Shown here piece by piece: positions 38,276 through 51,300 of a stretch of DNA of 64,000 nucleotides. The DNA is from Liolophura sinensis (Eukaryota; Mollusca; Polyplacophora; Chitonida; Chitonidae): the NCBI RefSeq assembly GCF_032854445.1, contig NC_088300.1:20689608-20753607 (forward strand). Reading direction: 5' to 3'. The notes below the pieces were generated by a model. It was not told the DNA's origin and searched no databases. It was given only the letters and a program-made list of their open reading frames with translations. The translations under genes were made by a program, and so were the position numbers. The stretch's first letter is position 1, and each line of letters opens with the position of its first letter.

Positions 38276-41200
38276 AAAGAATAATGGGAATGGCACAAGA
38301 CATTTAGCCGCTTCAATCAGACTGGTGCTTTGCGCAATATCAGGCTGGTGCTTTGCGCAATATACTTTAGATATTTTCATCCACGTGACAGGTTTATGGG
38401 TGAAGGAAACCGGTGTGCATTGAGTGAGCAGTTTCCCATCATCAGGTACCTAACAAACCAGCTGAGTTAAAGCCGAAATCACAGTCGACAGCAGCTAGAG
38501 CTGATACAAGAATTCAACGGGCAGAACTACATGAATATGGAAGGCCTTTCCTGTTACACGTCACTTTTGCCTCACTTAACTGCAGGTTTGTTCCTTTCTG
38601 CACATGGGACAGAATCCTAGGCTTAATATGCCGGGTAGGCCTAGCTGTTTCTAGTGCACATGATCCAGACTTCATCGCTGCGGGACAAGCAAATCCACGT
38701 GACCGTATTAAAGCATTATGACCCTCGGCAGTGACAAACAGTTCAGCAAAATCTGTGTATTTTATTCCACTCGTCTTGACATCTGAGACGTTACATGCAT
38801 GGGTTCCAGGACAGTTTCTAGTCGAAAATTTAAAAAAAATACAATTTAAGAAATTGTACCGGAGTTGAACTCTGGGCTGTCACCTAAGACTGTGATATTG
38901 TACCATAGGCATAAATGGCCATGTGCTTTTGTTTATCCCGCTCACGGCAAGTTACGCACAAGAGTACTAAGGCACTACTCGGAAACAGCTATCTGACTTT
39001 ATGTATTTCAGAACCACTGCATGCACTTGGAAAGCAAAACAACATGCAGCCAACATTGATTTACTTGGGCCATAACGCCATGACGCAGACGTAAGTTTAT
39101 GTGAAAGGTCAAAATCCTCGGTGATCAAAGCTATAATTTCAAACATAGTTCCAATACCATTTCCGTCATAACTATAACCGGATATCTGTCCACATAAACG
39201 ACAACAACACATCATGAGTCGACAACACAGGAACCACAGCAACAAAGAAATCTTTCTTTCTATCTATGTCGGCCTTTAATAATAACAAACTGGATCTCAA
39301 ATACAGGATTACTGGCATATTATTAACATAATCTAAGTACATGCAGCGGTTTACACTTAATTACCATGGCGACTATAACATATCGGTTGCCATGTCACTT
39401 AAAGTTGCATGCCCGTTGTAAAACAGGTCCCAGGTACACTGCACATGTACCAATCACCGGATTACTGCTTGGACAGACCTAAAGAATAAACCTTACTATG
39501 ATGTACTAGTATAAATATCTCCGGCAAATCTACCGAGAGGACGGTTTCATTACTTTGCTCCTATTTCATAGCAGCACTGTAGTGAGTGTACGTATTTCTA
39601 GTAACAACTATCACAATAAAGGCCAAAATCCTGGCTAAGAATATACAACGTAACGTAACAAGTTTATCACAGTAAAAACACCCAATACATTGGGACTATT
39701 AAAAAAACAACAATATCACTCAATTTTAAGATGGATGGAATGTCCCCAAATGTATGTGGAACATACAGGCAATAAACCATTATTCTTGAGCTGGCTACAC
39801 ACGAGGTCTAATCGTTAAACTTTTATTGATAACTGTAACTCACGACGCGTTGACTTCCATGACAAACGCCTACCATTTGGCTTACATGTCAGTGCACTGG
39901 TAATGCCAATTTAAATCATATAAGTTTATACACGACGTACTTTTTCGCTATAAATAATGTCAACCCGTGTAATAAATGGATCACTACATATATACTGTAT
40001 TTTTACTCTATGGTTATACTAACTGACCGGACTAGACAAGCCTATAAATCATCCAGACCTTATTAAAAGTTGGAAAGGTCCTGTCTCTGAGGCTATACAG
40101 CAATATTCCTTCGTAAGTTGGAATATAACCATCAGCAAGTCTCGTCAGTGTATATCAACACCCCCAATACTGTCACATATATCATGCATTATATAAAGCT
40201 ACATGAATCTGGTTCGCACACTAACGTACACGACTAGGGTGTTGAAAAGTAAGGCTAGTTTAGGTCACCAGCTGGCAATAGGAAGCCGAAACGTGTTATA
40301 TACACGCTGTCATACATAATACTGAATCAAAGTAAGGAACCTTGCTGTGGCACTAGTTGATAGGTAACTATCAAGGTCCATTAGATGATTACACGACTAA
40401 CAGCTGTGGAAAGTGTCATGGGAAGTTAAGTCATTAAAGGCACTTCAGAAACTGCTGTGTTGGAAAGACAGCTCAATAAACAGTCATGGCAGTCTCATGA
40501 CTGTACATGTATAGAGTCTAAAAGGCAGTAGTTGGCAAAAGGCTGTCAAACGCGATAGACACCACCACCAATGGTACAAGCTTGGGATACCATATTAGAC
40601 AAAACGCTACAATGCAGAACTTAATACTCAGGAAGGTATAACTGGGTTTGTCCATGGAATCAGCCTTAAATTACAACTACTACATTCTTCATTTTTTGTT
40701 TACCTATGTAATTTCGTAAACAAGCCAATCCCTAAATTAAGTTTCACCATAGTTGGGGATAGACCTCACAAGAAAAGTCTGACATATTATGTAATAGGCA
40801 ATATTAAAAAATACACCAGAAAATGTTACAGCAGTACTACATACCTATCTTACTATCTTTTGGCCACCTCTTTCCGAATCTTTTCTTCAACCGAAACCAA
40901 TATAATGCTTCTTCCACATGTAAACCCAAGCATCTTTCCAGAATGCATTATTGTGCAACCTTCTATATTTTGAGTGCATCGAAATAATAGAAAGCCTGGC
41001 GAACGAAGCCATCCACTTCAAATAAATAAACAGATCTTCACAACTATACATTGTGTATTTTGCAATATAAACATCTAGTTGAAAACTAACCATCAAAGAA
41101 CATTATTCTGATATAAAATTAAAATATCAAATTACCAAAATAATTTACATGATTACAAAGTGGTCACTGAAAGACATTTTATAAACCAAAATAGATACAA

Positions 41201-41516
41201 AATACTACTATAGAATAGATTAGCAATACATTAAAACTCATCAATATATAATATTTTCTGCAAATAATCTATAAATACTGGTTTCTTTATACATGCCAGA
41301 CTAAAATTTCAACATGCTGAGATGCAGATCTTCACACAATCTTTCCAGACTCTGAAAAAAAAAATCAATGTCACCTTGGAATGTCAAATTGATCATCTTT
41401 AATCCCTTGTCATTCAAACATGTAAACTGTTAAAATATTACATAAGTCATTTTAACTGCACTAAATATAATATATAACTAAATAGCAGCAAGTCCGTTTG
41501 CCACATAATTCCATCC
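38276..41516. other. gene-free stretch
   Basis: No recognised exon or RNA gene. There is a short direct duplication GGTGCTTTGCGCAATAT at about 38326-38360 and a TTTATGGGTGAAGGAAACCG block at about 38393 that resembles part of a common invertebrate SINE. Otherwise unique-looking sequence. Confidence 0.45.
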
Positions 41517-41522
41517 TTTATT
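41517..41522 (-). promoter_or_regulatory. candidate poly(A) signal for MOK
   Basis: AATAAA on the minus strand about 800 bases past the MOK stop. If used, the MOK 3' UTR would contain both the hairpin at 41716-41753 and the 43-bp array. Confidence 0.35.
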
Positions 41523-41715
41523 GAAAAATAAAGAAGTGGTCGTAGACAAACTCCTACATTTCATATTATTTTGCTTACCAGTTTTTTTTTTGAAGCATCA
41601 TAATGCAAATGCAATATTAGCATGTCACCCCTATTCTAAAAACATACCCTTGTCAAACTTTTCGATACCAGGATGCGCACTGTTTTGGGCAAAAAAACAT
41701 TCATCTGACTAACAC

Positions 41716-41753
41716 ACTCCAAACACAGGCAACATTTTGCCTGTGTTCGGAGT
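41716..41753. other. long hairpin in the putative MOK 3' UTR
   Basis: Arms ACTCC-A-AACACAGGCAA and TTGCCTGTGTT-C-GGAGT pair over 17 positions with a single mismatch around a 4-base CATT loop. It lies about 570 bases past the MOK stop and 200 bases before the AATAAA. Confidence 0.6.
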
Positions 41754-41796
41754 AAAAAATGAATCCACACAGTTCTTGGGTCCAAACTGACAGTTC

Positions 41797-42250
41797 AGCA
41801 GCTTTCCTGTCATGAGACAAGCCTTGGGTGTCACACATCAGGAGCTTTCTGTCATGTGACAAGCCTTAGCTGTCACAGTTTTCGTGTTGTGCGACAAGCC
41901 TTAACTGTCACATATCAGCAGCTTTCCTGTCATGCAACAAGACTTAGCTGTCACAGTTCAGCAGCTTTCCTGCCATGCGACAAGCCTTAGCTGTCACAGT
42001 TCAGCAGCTTTCCTGCCATGCGACAAGCCTTAGCTGTCACAGTTCAGCAGCTTTCCTGCCATGGACAAGCCATAGCTGTCAAAGTTCAGCAGCTTTCCTG
42101 CCATGGACAAGCTTAGCTGTCACAGCTCTCCTGCGATGCGACAAGCTTAGCTGTCACAGTTCAGTAGCTTTCTTGCCATGCGACAAGCCTTAGCTGTCGC
42201 AGCTCTCCTACCATGGACAAGCTTAGCCGTCACAGTTCAGTAGCTCTCCT
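41797..42250. repeat. 43-bp minisatellite downstream of MOK
   Basis: About eleven units of roughly 43 bp, some shortened, with the core CAGCAGCTTTCCTGCCATGC and GACAAGCCTTAGCTGTCAC. Starts about 70 bases beyond the MOK stop codon and lies inside the likely 3' UTR. Confidence 0.9.
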
Positions 42251-42321
42251 GTCGTAAATCATGCTTGTGATGAGAAAAGTTCAAATGCCTGTCAAAAAGT
42301 TGCATCTTGTCCTTGAGATTG

Positions 42322-45300
42322 TTAAAAATCTGATCCCCGCTTTGCTAGCATGCTAAACTGGTACTGTCCAAACAGATGCTTTGAGGACTGGTTTGGGGCC
42401 TGTAAAAAAAAAAGCAAAATACTTTAATTATAATTTAATATATTATTAACGTTTTTTTTTTTTTTACTTTATTCTAAGGTTATACAATGTATTGAATATA
42501 AAAATGCATGCGAAATTTAATCCAAATTGGTCAATATTTGGTGCAGTTATTCACCAAATGCAAATTACCTTTTTAGGTTTGTAGCTGTGTATACTGGGTA
42601 GAAATGTGGACGCTGAGGGTCTGTACTTGAACGTGGTGGAGAAGGTAGGTGCATGATGATAAGTAGATGCCAATGAGGATCCATGGTTTGGAACACGAGG
42701 TAGACTCAAGCCAGTCCCAAAGTTATGCTCATAACGCTTCTTCTTCTGCAATCATCAGGAACATTATACAGGTTTATATACATTTACTTACAAGGTTTAT
42801 TTACAGCTTGCACGAATATGATAATTGTCAGGGTCAAGTCCATGTTGGAATCATAACATTACAATCGTGAAGCCGCTGAGGTTATATGCCATATACACGT
42901 ATTTTGAGAGGCATTTTAATGAAAGCAGTATTTAACAAGACAAGAAATAGGAGTTACTTTTGTACTATGCCAGAAACTTTAACAAACATTTTGGAATAGT
43001 GAAATAAATATTTAATACTATAAGCTGAATAGTTTTACATAAAAAGTATAACTTTATACACGGCATTAACACAATTCAGGAAGCCGACATTTGCTCTTCT
43101 GTTTGTTTTGAAGCTGTGAAAGTACATATAGTAATATAGCCTATAGAGTTACCCTAAATGACCTAAAATTTAGCCCACAAATGTGCATATTTAGAGGCAA
43201 ATCAATGTTAAAAAATATTTTTTTTTTGGTGCTGAAACTTACAATTTTCCAGTAGAATATCATCCCCTGTTCAAGCAAACCTCAAAACACCTTTCTAAAC
43301 TCAAAAGATCTCTCAGAATCAGGAAAAATTGGCAAGTCAGTCATGGGCAAAATCTGTGGTCGTTTAGGTACACTTTCACAATGTTTGTCCATTACTTAAA
43401 ATAAATGACATATCCCTGAATTATTATCATTTCAACTAATCAACTAAAGACCTTCTTTACATCTGCTTCAAGAATGTCATTTATTTGACCAGCCAAAATG
43501 ACCACTTCTTGAATGGTTGTACCCGAACAACTACAGCTGTAACTCACTTGCTTCCTGAATGGTTGTACCAGAGCAACCACAACCGTAACTTAGCCAATTC
43601 CTGAATGGCTGCACCTGAGCAACTACAGCTGTGACTCACTTGCTTCCTGAATGGTTGTACCAGAGCAACCACAACTGTAACTTAGCCACTTCCTGAATGG
43701 CTGCACCTGAGCAACTACAGCTGTAACTCACTTGCTTCCTGAATGGTTGTACCAGAGCAACCACAACTGTAAATTAGCCAATTCCTGAATGGCTGCACCT
43801 GAGCAACTACAGCTGTAACTCACTTGTTTCCTGAATGGTTGTACCAGAGCAACCACAACTGTAACTTAGCCACTTCCTGAATGGCTGCACCTGAGCAACT
43901 ACAGCTGTAACTCACTTGCTTCCTGAATGGTTGTACCAGAGCAACCACAACTGTAACTTAGCCAATTCCTGAATGGCTGCACCTGAGCAACTACAGCTGT
44001 AACTCACTTGCTTCCTGAATGGTTGTACCAGAGCAACCACAACTGTAACTTAGCCACTTCCTGAATGGCTGCACCTGAGCAACTACAGCTGTAACTCACT
44101 TGCTTCCTGAATGGTTGTACCAGAGCAACCACAACTGTAACTTAGCCACTTACTGAATGGCTGCACCTGAGCAACTACAGCTGTAACTCACTTGCTTCCT
44201 GGATGGTTGTACCAGAGCAACCACAACTGTAACTTACCCGCTCCCTGAATGGCTGTCATGACTGTACCTGAGCAACTACAACTGTAACTTACCCGCTTCC
44301 TGAATGGCTGTATCTGAGCAGGGAGGGACTGAGCTTTGGGGAAGATAAGGGGCGTGATTTCAGCTGGGGGGCCATGTTTGGACAGCTCCACCCTGGGGCG
44401 GACAATCTCCATCTTCTCCTCCTTAGCTGCAGTATTCTTGGCATTGTTGGTCTCATTCTTAATCTGGAGGTTTTTAATCTCGTTTTCCTTCTGGGCTTTG
44501 TTGGCCGCTGCTGCTCTCCTGTCAGCATCTCTATATTTAAAAAGTAACAATTTTCATGTAAATGTGATAATACAATTTAACACCTAAGTAGAAGGTAGAA
44601 GATATGCAGATGAGTAATTTAATATGATTATGGTTATTAATGCTGTGCTGAAGAAGTTTTGGCGTACACATGTATGATGGCAGTTTACGGGTGAGGGAAA
44701 TCTTTATACGCATAGTAAATCATCAACCTTTGTCACGTACATGTACCTGACGAACATCCAGAATGAATGCCACGGCAAAAACAGCAGGAGTTGGATAACG
44801 ACACACAACCTCACTCGTCAAAGGCCTGCTAATCATACGTAAGCCAGCCCCAATTTAATATGTATTCATAGTTCTTCAATAAATAAGGTAGCCGAATGGT
44901 CTGGGCACTCTTTTGATTCAAGACGCCATTTTTGTGTGAGCAAATAAATGACAATTCTATTATTTGGTGTCCCAAACCTCTCACCCTAAATCCTTTTGAC
45001 AAGTTAAAAATTTTCTAGATCAGGCCCTGATAAATGAAAGTTGTTTTTTTTTTTTTTTTAGCACTATCCCTGACGTCATTTATTAAGAGCACTAAAGTGT
45101 TGCCAATAAGTATATAATAAAGAACTTACTCTGGTCTAAGGAACTCAATGAGTTTCTTTGTATATATGGTTACCTCCCTTTCCTTGATGTTGTCACTCCG
45201 AAAACCCTCTACACTTATATGCCATTTTAATAATCTTACCTGTACTCTTTGAAGTAAGGGTGCCTCAGGGACTGTTTAGCCGATAGCCTCTCCTCTGGGT

Positions 45301-48300
45301 CATACGCACACAGTTTGTAAATCAGCTCAATAGCCTCCTTTGGAGCGTGTGGTAACAATCTCTCCATACCAGTGCCTTTCTTTGAAGGGAAGTTAAAATT
45401 CATGCCTCTTGCTTTACTGCAAAGAGAAAATATTCAGTTTGCAGGCTTTTCACTCACCACGGGAGCTGCTAAGTTTAAACTGTAAGACATGGTACTGTGT
45501 TGTATTTATGCGGCCTACCAAGTAAGTTCTGCCATACAGGTTGTTGGGAATTACGAACACTTTATAATGCATTATCCATAGAAAGGAAGATTGTATTTGG
45601 TTTACTAGACTTAGAATTGCTTCCAATCTAACATTTTATTTGCGTGTGCAATTTACAAGCAACTTTGCACTGTGGAAATCTTTGCGCTGCCTCAAATGCA
45701 TGCGAACTCAAGGGGTGGACACTTTAGTCCAGTGACGAATTTCCACTTAGAATTCTCTTGATGTTTTTCGGAAGTATAGGCCTAGTGGGTATATTCAAAT
45801 GCAACTCATTTTTGTCTTCAGCTGAATCACTTAAAAATTCTGAATTTCTTTCAGCAATATGTCCCTTAACAGTTGAAAAGTTCAAATCTCACTTGCTCAT
45901 GATTTTTATGGGTTCCATATACACATCTTTCTACATCAAGAAATTTCATGTTTGAACAATTTAAATTATGAACTGTATGTATACATTTAAGATTTTATTT
46001 CACAAAAAAGTAATTTTCAAAGCCAACATTCTACATTTCATTTTTATCCAAAGATGTATCACTGACTGTCTCAACACTTATATTTTTTTCTATGTTTTCT
46101 ATTTAGATAGAGACATGTTAAACTTTGAAACTGCTGAGGGGAGACAACTCCACTACTATGACCATACACTGCAGATTCCGCATGAATATATTCAAATGTA
46201 TGATTTTGTTGAACATTTTTACTGCTGCACTTCTAACTTATTACAGTATTATTGGAACAAGGTATGGATATGCCAGCATTATTACAACAAGGTTCTAAAC
46301 AGTAGCCTAGGTACACCCTGTAATTCAAAATTCATCATGAATACAAATTTCTTGCGAGTTCATCAATTCTCTCAAACACTTGTCCCTTGTCCAAATTATG
46401 TATTCGTTTTGTGATGAATGTTTGAAGAATCATTAAACTTACTTCCTGAGCTTGTTGAGAACACCAGGTTCTGGTGTGCCCACAATGTCATGGATCTTGG
46501 CTATCTGGTCTACTTCATTGGAGCCTGGGAATAGAGGATGGAGGCTGAAAGCAGGGAGAAAACAAGACATCATTGACTGATCTGCACATTCGGTAAACTG
46601 TGTAATTCAACTAAATTATTGCTTTCTGCAGTTTTTAAAGAATTAAGCATACTTGTGTCCTTTGTGTGAAATCAAACTTCTTCCATCACATTTCAATGGA
46701 AACTATCACAAGGGAGCCATGTTTTTTTTTTTAGGAAACAGAGAAAGCTCACCAGGATATTTTGAAGTTTTGGAACTTCCTTGGAATGGCACCAAGTTAA
46801 AAAACAAGATTACGCTTGATATTAATATACTGTTTTAACACATTACATACTCACCTGAGGATTTCAAAAAATACACAGCCAACACTCCACATGTCCATCT
46901 TATAACCATAGTAACCATCTGTCAACAAGCACTCTGGTGCTCTGTACCTGAGGTAAAAATATTGATGTCTGTCATTAAGTATCCTCATAAACACTAAGCA
47001 ACTATCATTGTTAATGTATGTATATGTAAAATTTGCATGGGGTCGCACATCCAGTAATTAATTAGCTGGTAACCCCTTAGGGAAGGCACTTCAAAATAAC
47101 TGGTACCTGGTAATCAGCAGACAGAACGTCTGAAGTCAACTTGAAAATGCGTCCATACCCACAGACACGTTTACAGTTTGTAGACTTGTTTACTTGTTTA
47201 GGTTTAATCAATTATGTGAGATTTTGTGTTGCCTTGCATATGTAGTAAGAGAATGCACTGTGACATTCACACCTGTTAACAGAAATTTTCACAAGTAAAT
47301 GCAGCAATCAGCATACTGGTGGCATACTTTGTCTTGTAATGTGCTTCTATTAAAAAATTTTTCACTTATATGATCTACAACACTTACCACCGTGTAGATA
47401 TGTACTCTGTGTACTACAACACTCACCACCGTGTAGATATGTACTCTGTGTACTACAACACTCACCACCGTGTGGATATGTACTCTGTGTACTACAACAC
47501 TTACCACCGTGTAGATATGTACTCTGTGTACTACAACACTCACCACCGTGTAGATATGTACTCTGTGTACTACAACACTCACCACCGTGTAGATATGTAC
47601 TCTGTGTACTACAACACTTACCACCGTGTAGATATGTACTCTGTGTACTACAACACTTACCACCGTGTAGATATGTACTCTGTGTACTACAACACTTACC
47701 ACCGTGTAGATATGTACTCTGTGTACTACAACACTTACCACCGTGTAGATATGTACTCTGTGTACTACAACACTTACCACCGTGTAGATATGTACTCTGT
47801 GTAAGGCTGCTTAGAGTAGACACTCCTACACGATCCAAAATCAGCGAGCTTCAACACATCCTCCTGACAAACAAGACAGTAAATGCTGTAGTGTAATATT
47901 TATTTATTTATTTATTTGGTGTTACATTATCACAAATTTTTCACTTCTATGACAATGAACAAGTTTACATGAAGAGAAAACCACAAAGAACCCAGTGGAA
48001 ATCAGGCACATCATCTACCACAATTTATTTATTTATTATTTGATTGGTACTCTACGCCATACTCAAAAATACTTCACTAGAACAACATGGAACAAAAAGC
48101 TGGACATGACTTCATAGCATCCCCATTGATGAGATGCTCCAGAGCCATTGCGTGTGTTAGCACGCTAACCTCTACGTTATGAAGGCCACCAGCCCCCATC
48201 TATAAACACAACCATCCTCAATTACATATTTAGTAATGTTGTCAACAGCATTGTAAACACTGTGAATTCACACCTTAACAGCAACCTGTGTATACAAAGT

Positions 48301-51300
48301 TTGTTCTTTAGGGCTCAGAGCTACTCTTTTCAACATACATGAATGCCTAAAGCTTACAGTTTTAACTATCAGATGCTCTGTCAGTTTTTATCAAAACCTC
48401 CATGGTCATTGAAGAAAAAAATTAGGAAGTAAAGAGAAGATTTTGCTTAAACTCTTTAAGTTTGGAGTGAATGAAGGTGAATGAAAGTCTGATTTTTACA
48501 GTGGAGTGTAGATGTGATTTACTGACTTTATACAGATGGGATGCATGGAAGTTGACAATCCAGTTATGGAAGCATCTTTTATCATTATTTTTAAGCAAGT
48601 AATGTTGAAAAAAGAGGCTATGGATAGGAAAAAGTGGATTCCTTGTTATAAAGACCATATGACACATTTTACAATATAATTTACTTTTTTCAACAATTAG
48701 ATATATCTTATTTATTACTGAAAAATATTTTATGCCAATTATCACAAAAGGCACACAAATTCTTTGTTTATACAAAAAATCAGGAATGTAAACTATCAGT
48801 GCAAGATTTCCATTTTGTCAACTTTACTTTTTACTTTATACAGATATGTCAAGAAATACACTCACTCGTATTAAAATGTTCTCTGGTTTTACATCCCGAT
48901 GAAAAATGCCATTTCTGAGAAAAAAAAGATGAAACAGAATAACTTAGATAACAAAGAGATCACCAGTGGGAGACAGATAAATACAAAAACTTCAAATTTA
49001 TACATAAAATACACCCCCTTGTATCAGTGTGCTTTGCATGTATATGCATGTAAAACTTCAGGTCAATATATTCAATACTTGAAATACAGCCCCTGACATA
49101 TACCTTAATACCAATTCTAATACAAAATACAGTAATGAATTTTGTAATCTGCGGTAATTAATATGCACACAGCAAATCACCGGAGTTCAATACATGCAGT
49201 ACTTTTTAAGATAACATCCTCATATATAACTTTTTGTTTACAATGATTCTAGTACACAATACACTAAATCATGAATTTTGTAATCTGCGGTAATTAATAT
49301 GCACACAACAAATCACCCAAGTTCAACACATGCAGTACTTTTTACGATAACATCCCTATTTGTTACTTTTTGTTTAACACTGATTCCAGTACACAATACA
49401 CTAAGACATGAATTTTGTTATTTATGCACACAGCGATATGCACACAGACAACCAACGATGGAATGGCCCATTCATGTAGTTGTGCTCTATGTGTGTGCAA
49501 ACCATAAGCTCAATACATGCAGTACTTTTTAAGATACAATCCCTAACAGTTTGTTTAACATTACTTTCCATGTTAAATTGACACTGATGCTCAGGGTAGA
49601 ACATGAGCTATGAGCTAATAACAGATATCCATTACAACACAGTATTCATTTGTTCCATGAAATATTCAAGTAAGGCTGTCATGGCATGACATTTTAATGA
49701 CTTTTCTTTATATTGCACCTGGAAATGTTTACACATACATATACCTGGACATAAATATCTTAATCTGACTTTACACTTTATGCTTTACTTCAAGAGCTAT
49801 GTTAGCTTTAAATTTTATTTATTTATTTATTTGATTGTTGTTTTACACCGTACTCAAGAATTGTTAGCTTTAAAGCATGCAACATTGCACAATGGTATAT
49901 GTTCCACTGTCCACTTACCTGTGCATATGGTCCACAGACTTGCACAGCTGGTACATGTAGTTTTTGACTGTCCTCTCTGGCAGGTAGTGCCGCTTACCTG
50001 TGTAGAAAGGAATAAAAATAGCATGATTACTTTTGACATGCAAGAAAGACATTTTTTTTTGTATATTCAGTCTACAAGAGAGCTTCAATAGCTGTTGTGA
50101 AAAAACAGCACCCTCCAGAAAAACAGAAAGGCTACATCGACACGTAATTGGTTGACCTTTTCGACCAGCAAGCGTCAAAGCACAGTTGTCTGCCAGACCG
50201 TGAAATATCAAGGATTCAAAACAATGAATGATGCCTGGCTGCTCCATTTGCATAGTAGTGTCTTTGTCCACAAATGATATATCCATTAAGAAATAATTTA
50301 CTTCATGGTTGATTCAGTTAATGCATTTATGGCTCTATACAAGTATGTCTGTGCATTTTAATGTAGCAGTTTAGCAGTCTACATTTATCAAGGGCAAAAA
50401 GATTATGTTACGTTACAGATCACAATATGGTCAGAAGAGGCCACTCAAGTATCCAATGTCTTAAAAGCAATTTACTAGGTTGTAAAAATTTGAATAAAAG
50501 AGTATTTCGTAAGTATCTATATAATGTTTTCTAATTTCAGTATAAACCACACAAGGGAGTTACATAGTCCATGCCCAAATCAAATAACAATATTGTTAAA
50601 GCATTTAAATAACCAGGCACCTCACAGCAAAATAAACAAACAACATTTTGAGGTAATTTTTAATCCTAACACTCATAAGATGTATTTTCACTTATGGATT
50701 ATGCTCACGTAATTATACTGTTGGAATCCACTGGAATTACACACAGCTAGCTTAGTACAAAAACATGCAGTTTCACTTACCTCTTATCAGCTCATAAATA
50801 TTCATATCCATGAGCTCACATATCAACACCAGGGTACCAGAACGCTTGTCACTGAAAGTGAAAGTAAGCAAATCCGAACATATTTCAAATTAACATCGCA
50901 AATGAACACAAACCACTGGCACTGTAAGGCATTCATTACATTTACTGGATAGTGTTTTATGTTGAAGGGTTTAACACTACATGAACTGATCAGTGAAGAA
51001 AGTCTCTGAGAGAGCCATGCACCACCATATACGTACAAGATCACTTCCTCCAGCTCCAGTATGTTTGGGTGAGGACTGAGTCTTCTCATCGCCTGAATCT
51101 CCCGCAGATTATTCACTTGATCTAAACTGTAACATGGAGTAACAAGAATTCAGGTGAACACAACATACGCCCCAACAAATGCATTTGTTCGAAATGTATC
51201 AAAGAATACCAGCAGCATTGTGATGAGTATCATGTGTGACAGGAATCTTCATGGCTGTTGATGATAGCCATGTGGTTACTATGACAAATGCACAAGTGGA

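Noticed and set aside
45968-46414. 148-codon plus-strand frame
   Set aside because: Lies in a MOK intron, rich in Phe, Tyr and Cys as expected from AT-rich DNA, with no recognisable domain.
47289-47838. Long repetitive frames of 144-163 codons on both strands
   Set aside because: They run through the 39-bp array in frames other than that of MOK exon 7. The real coding frame meets a stop immediately after the first donor.
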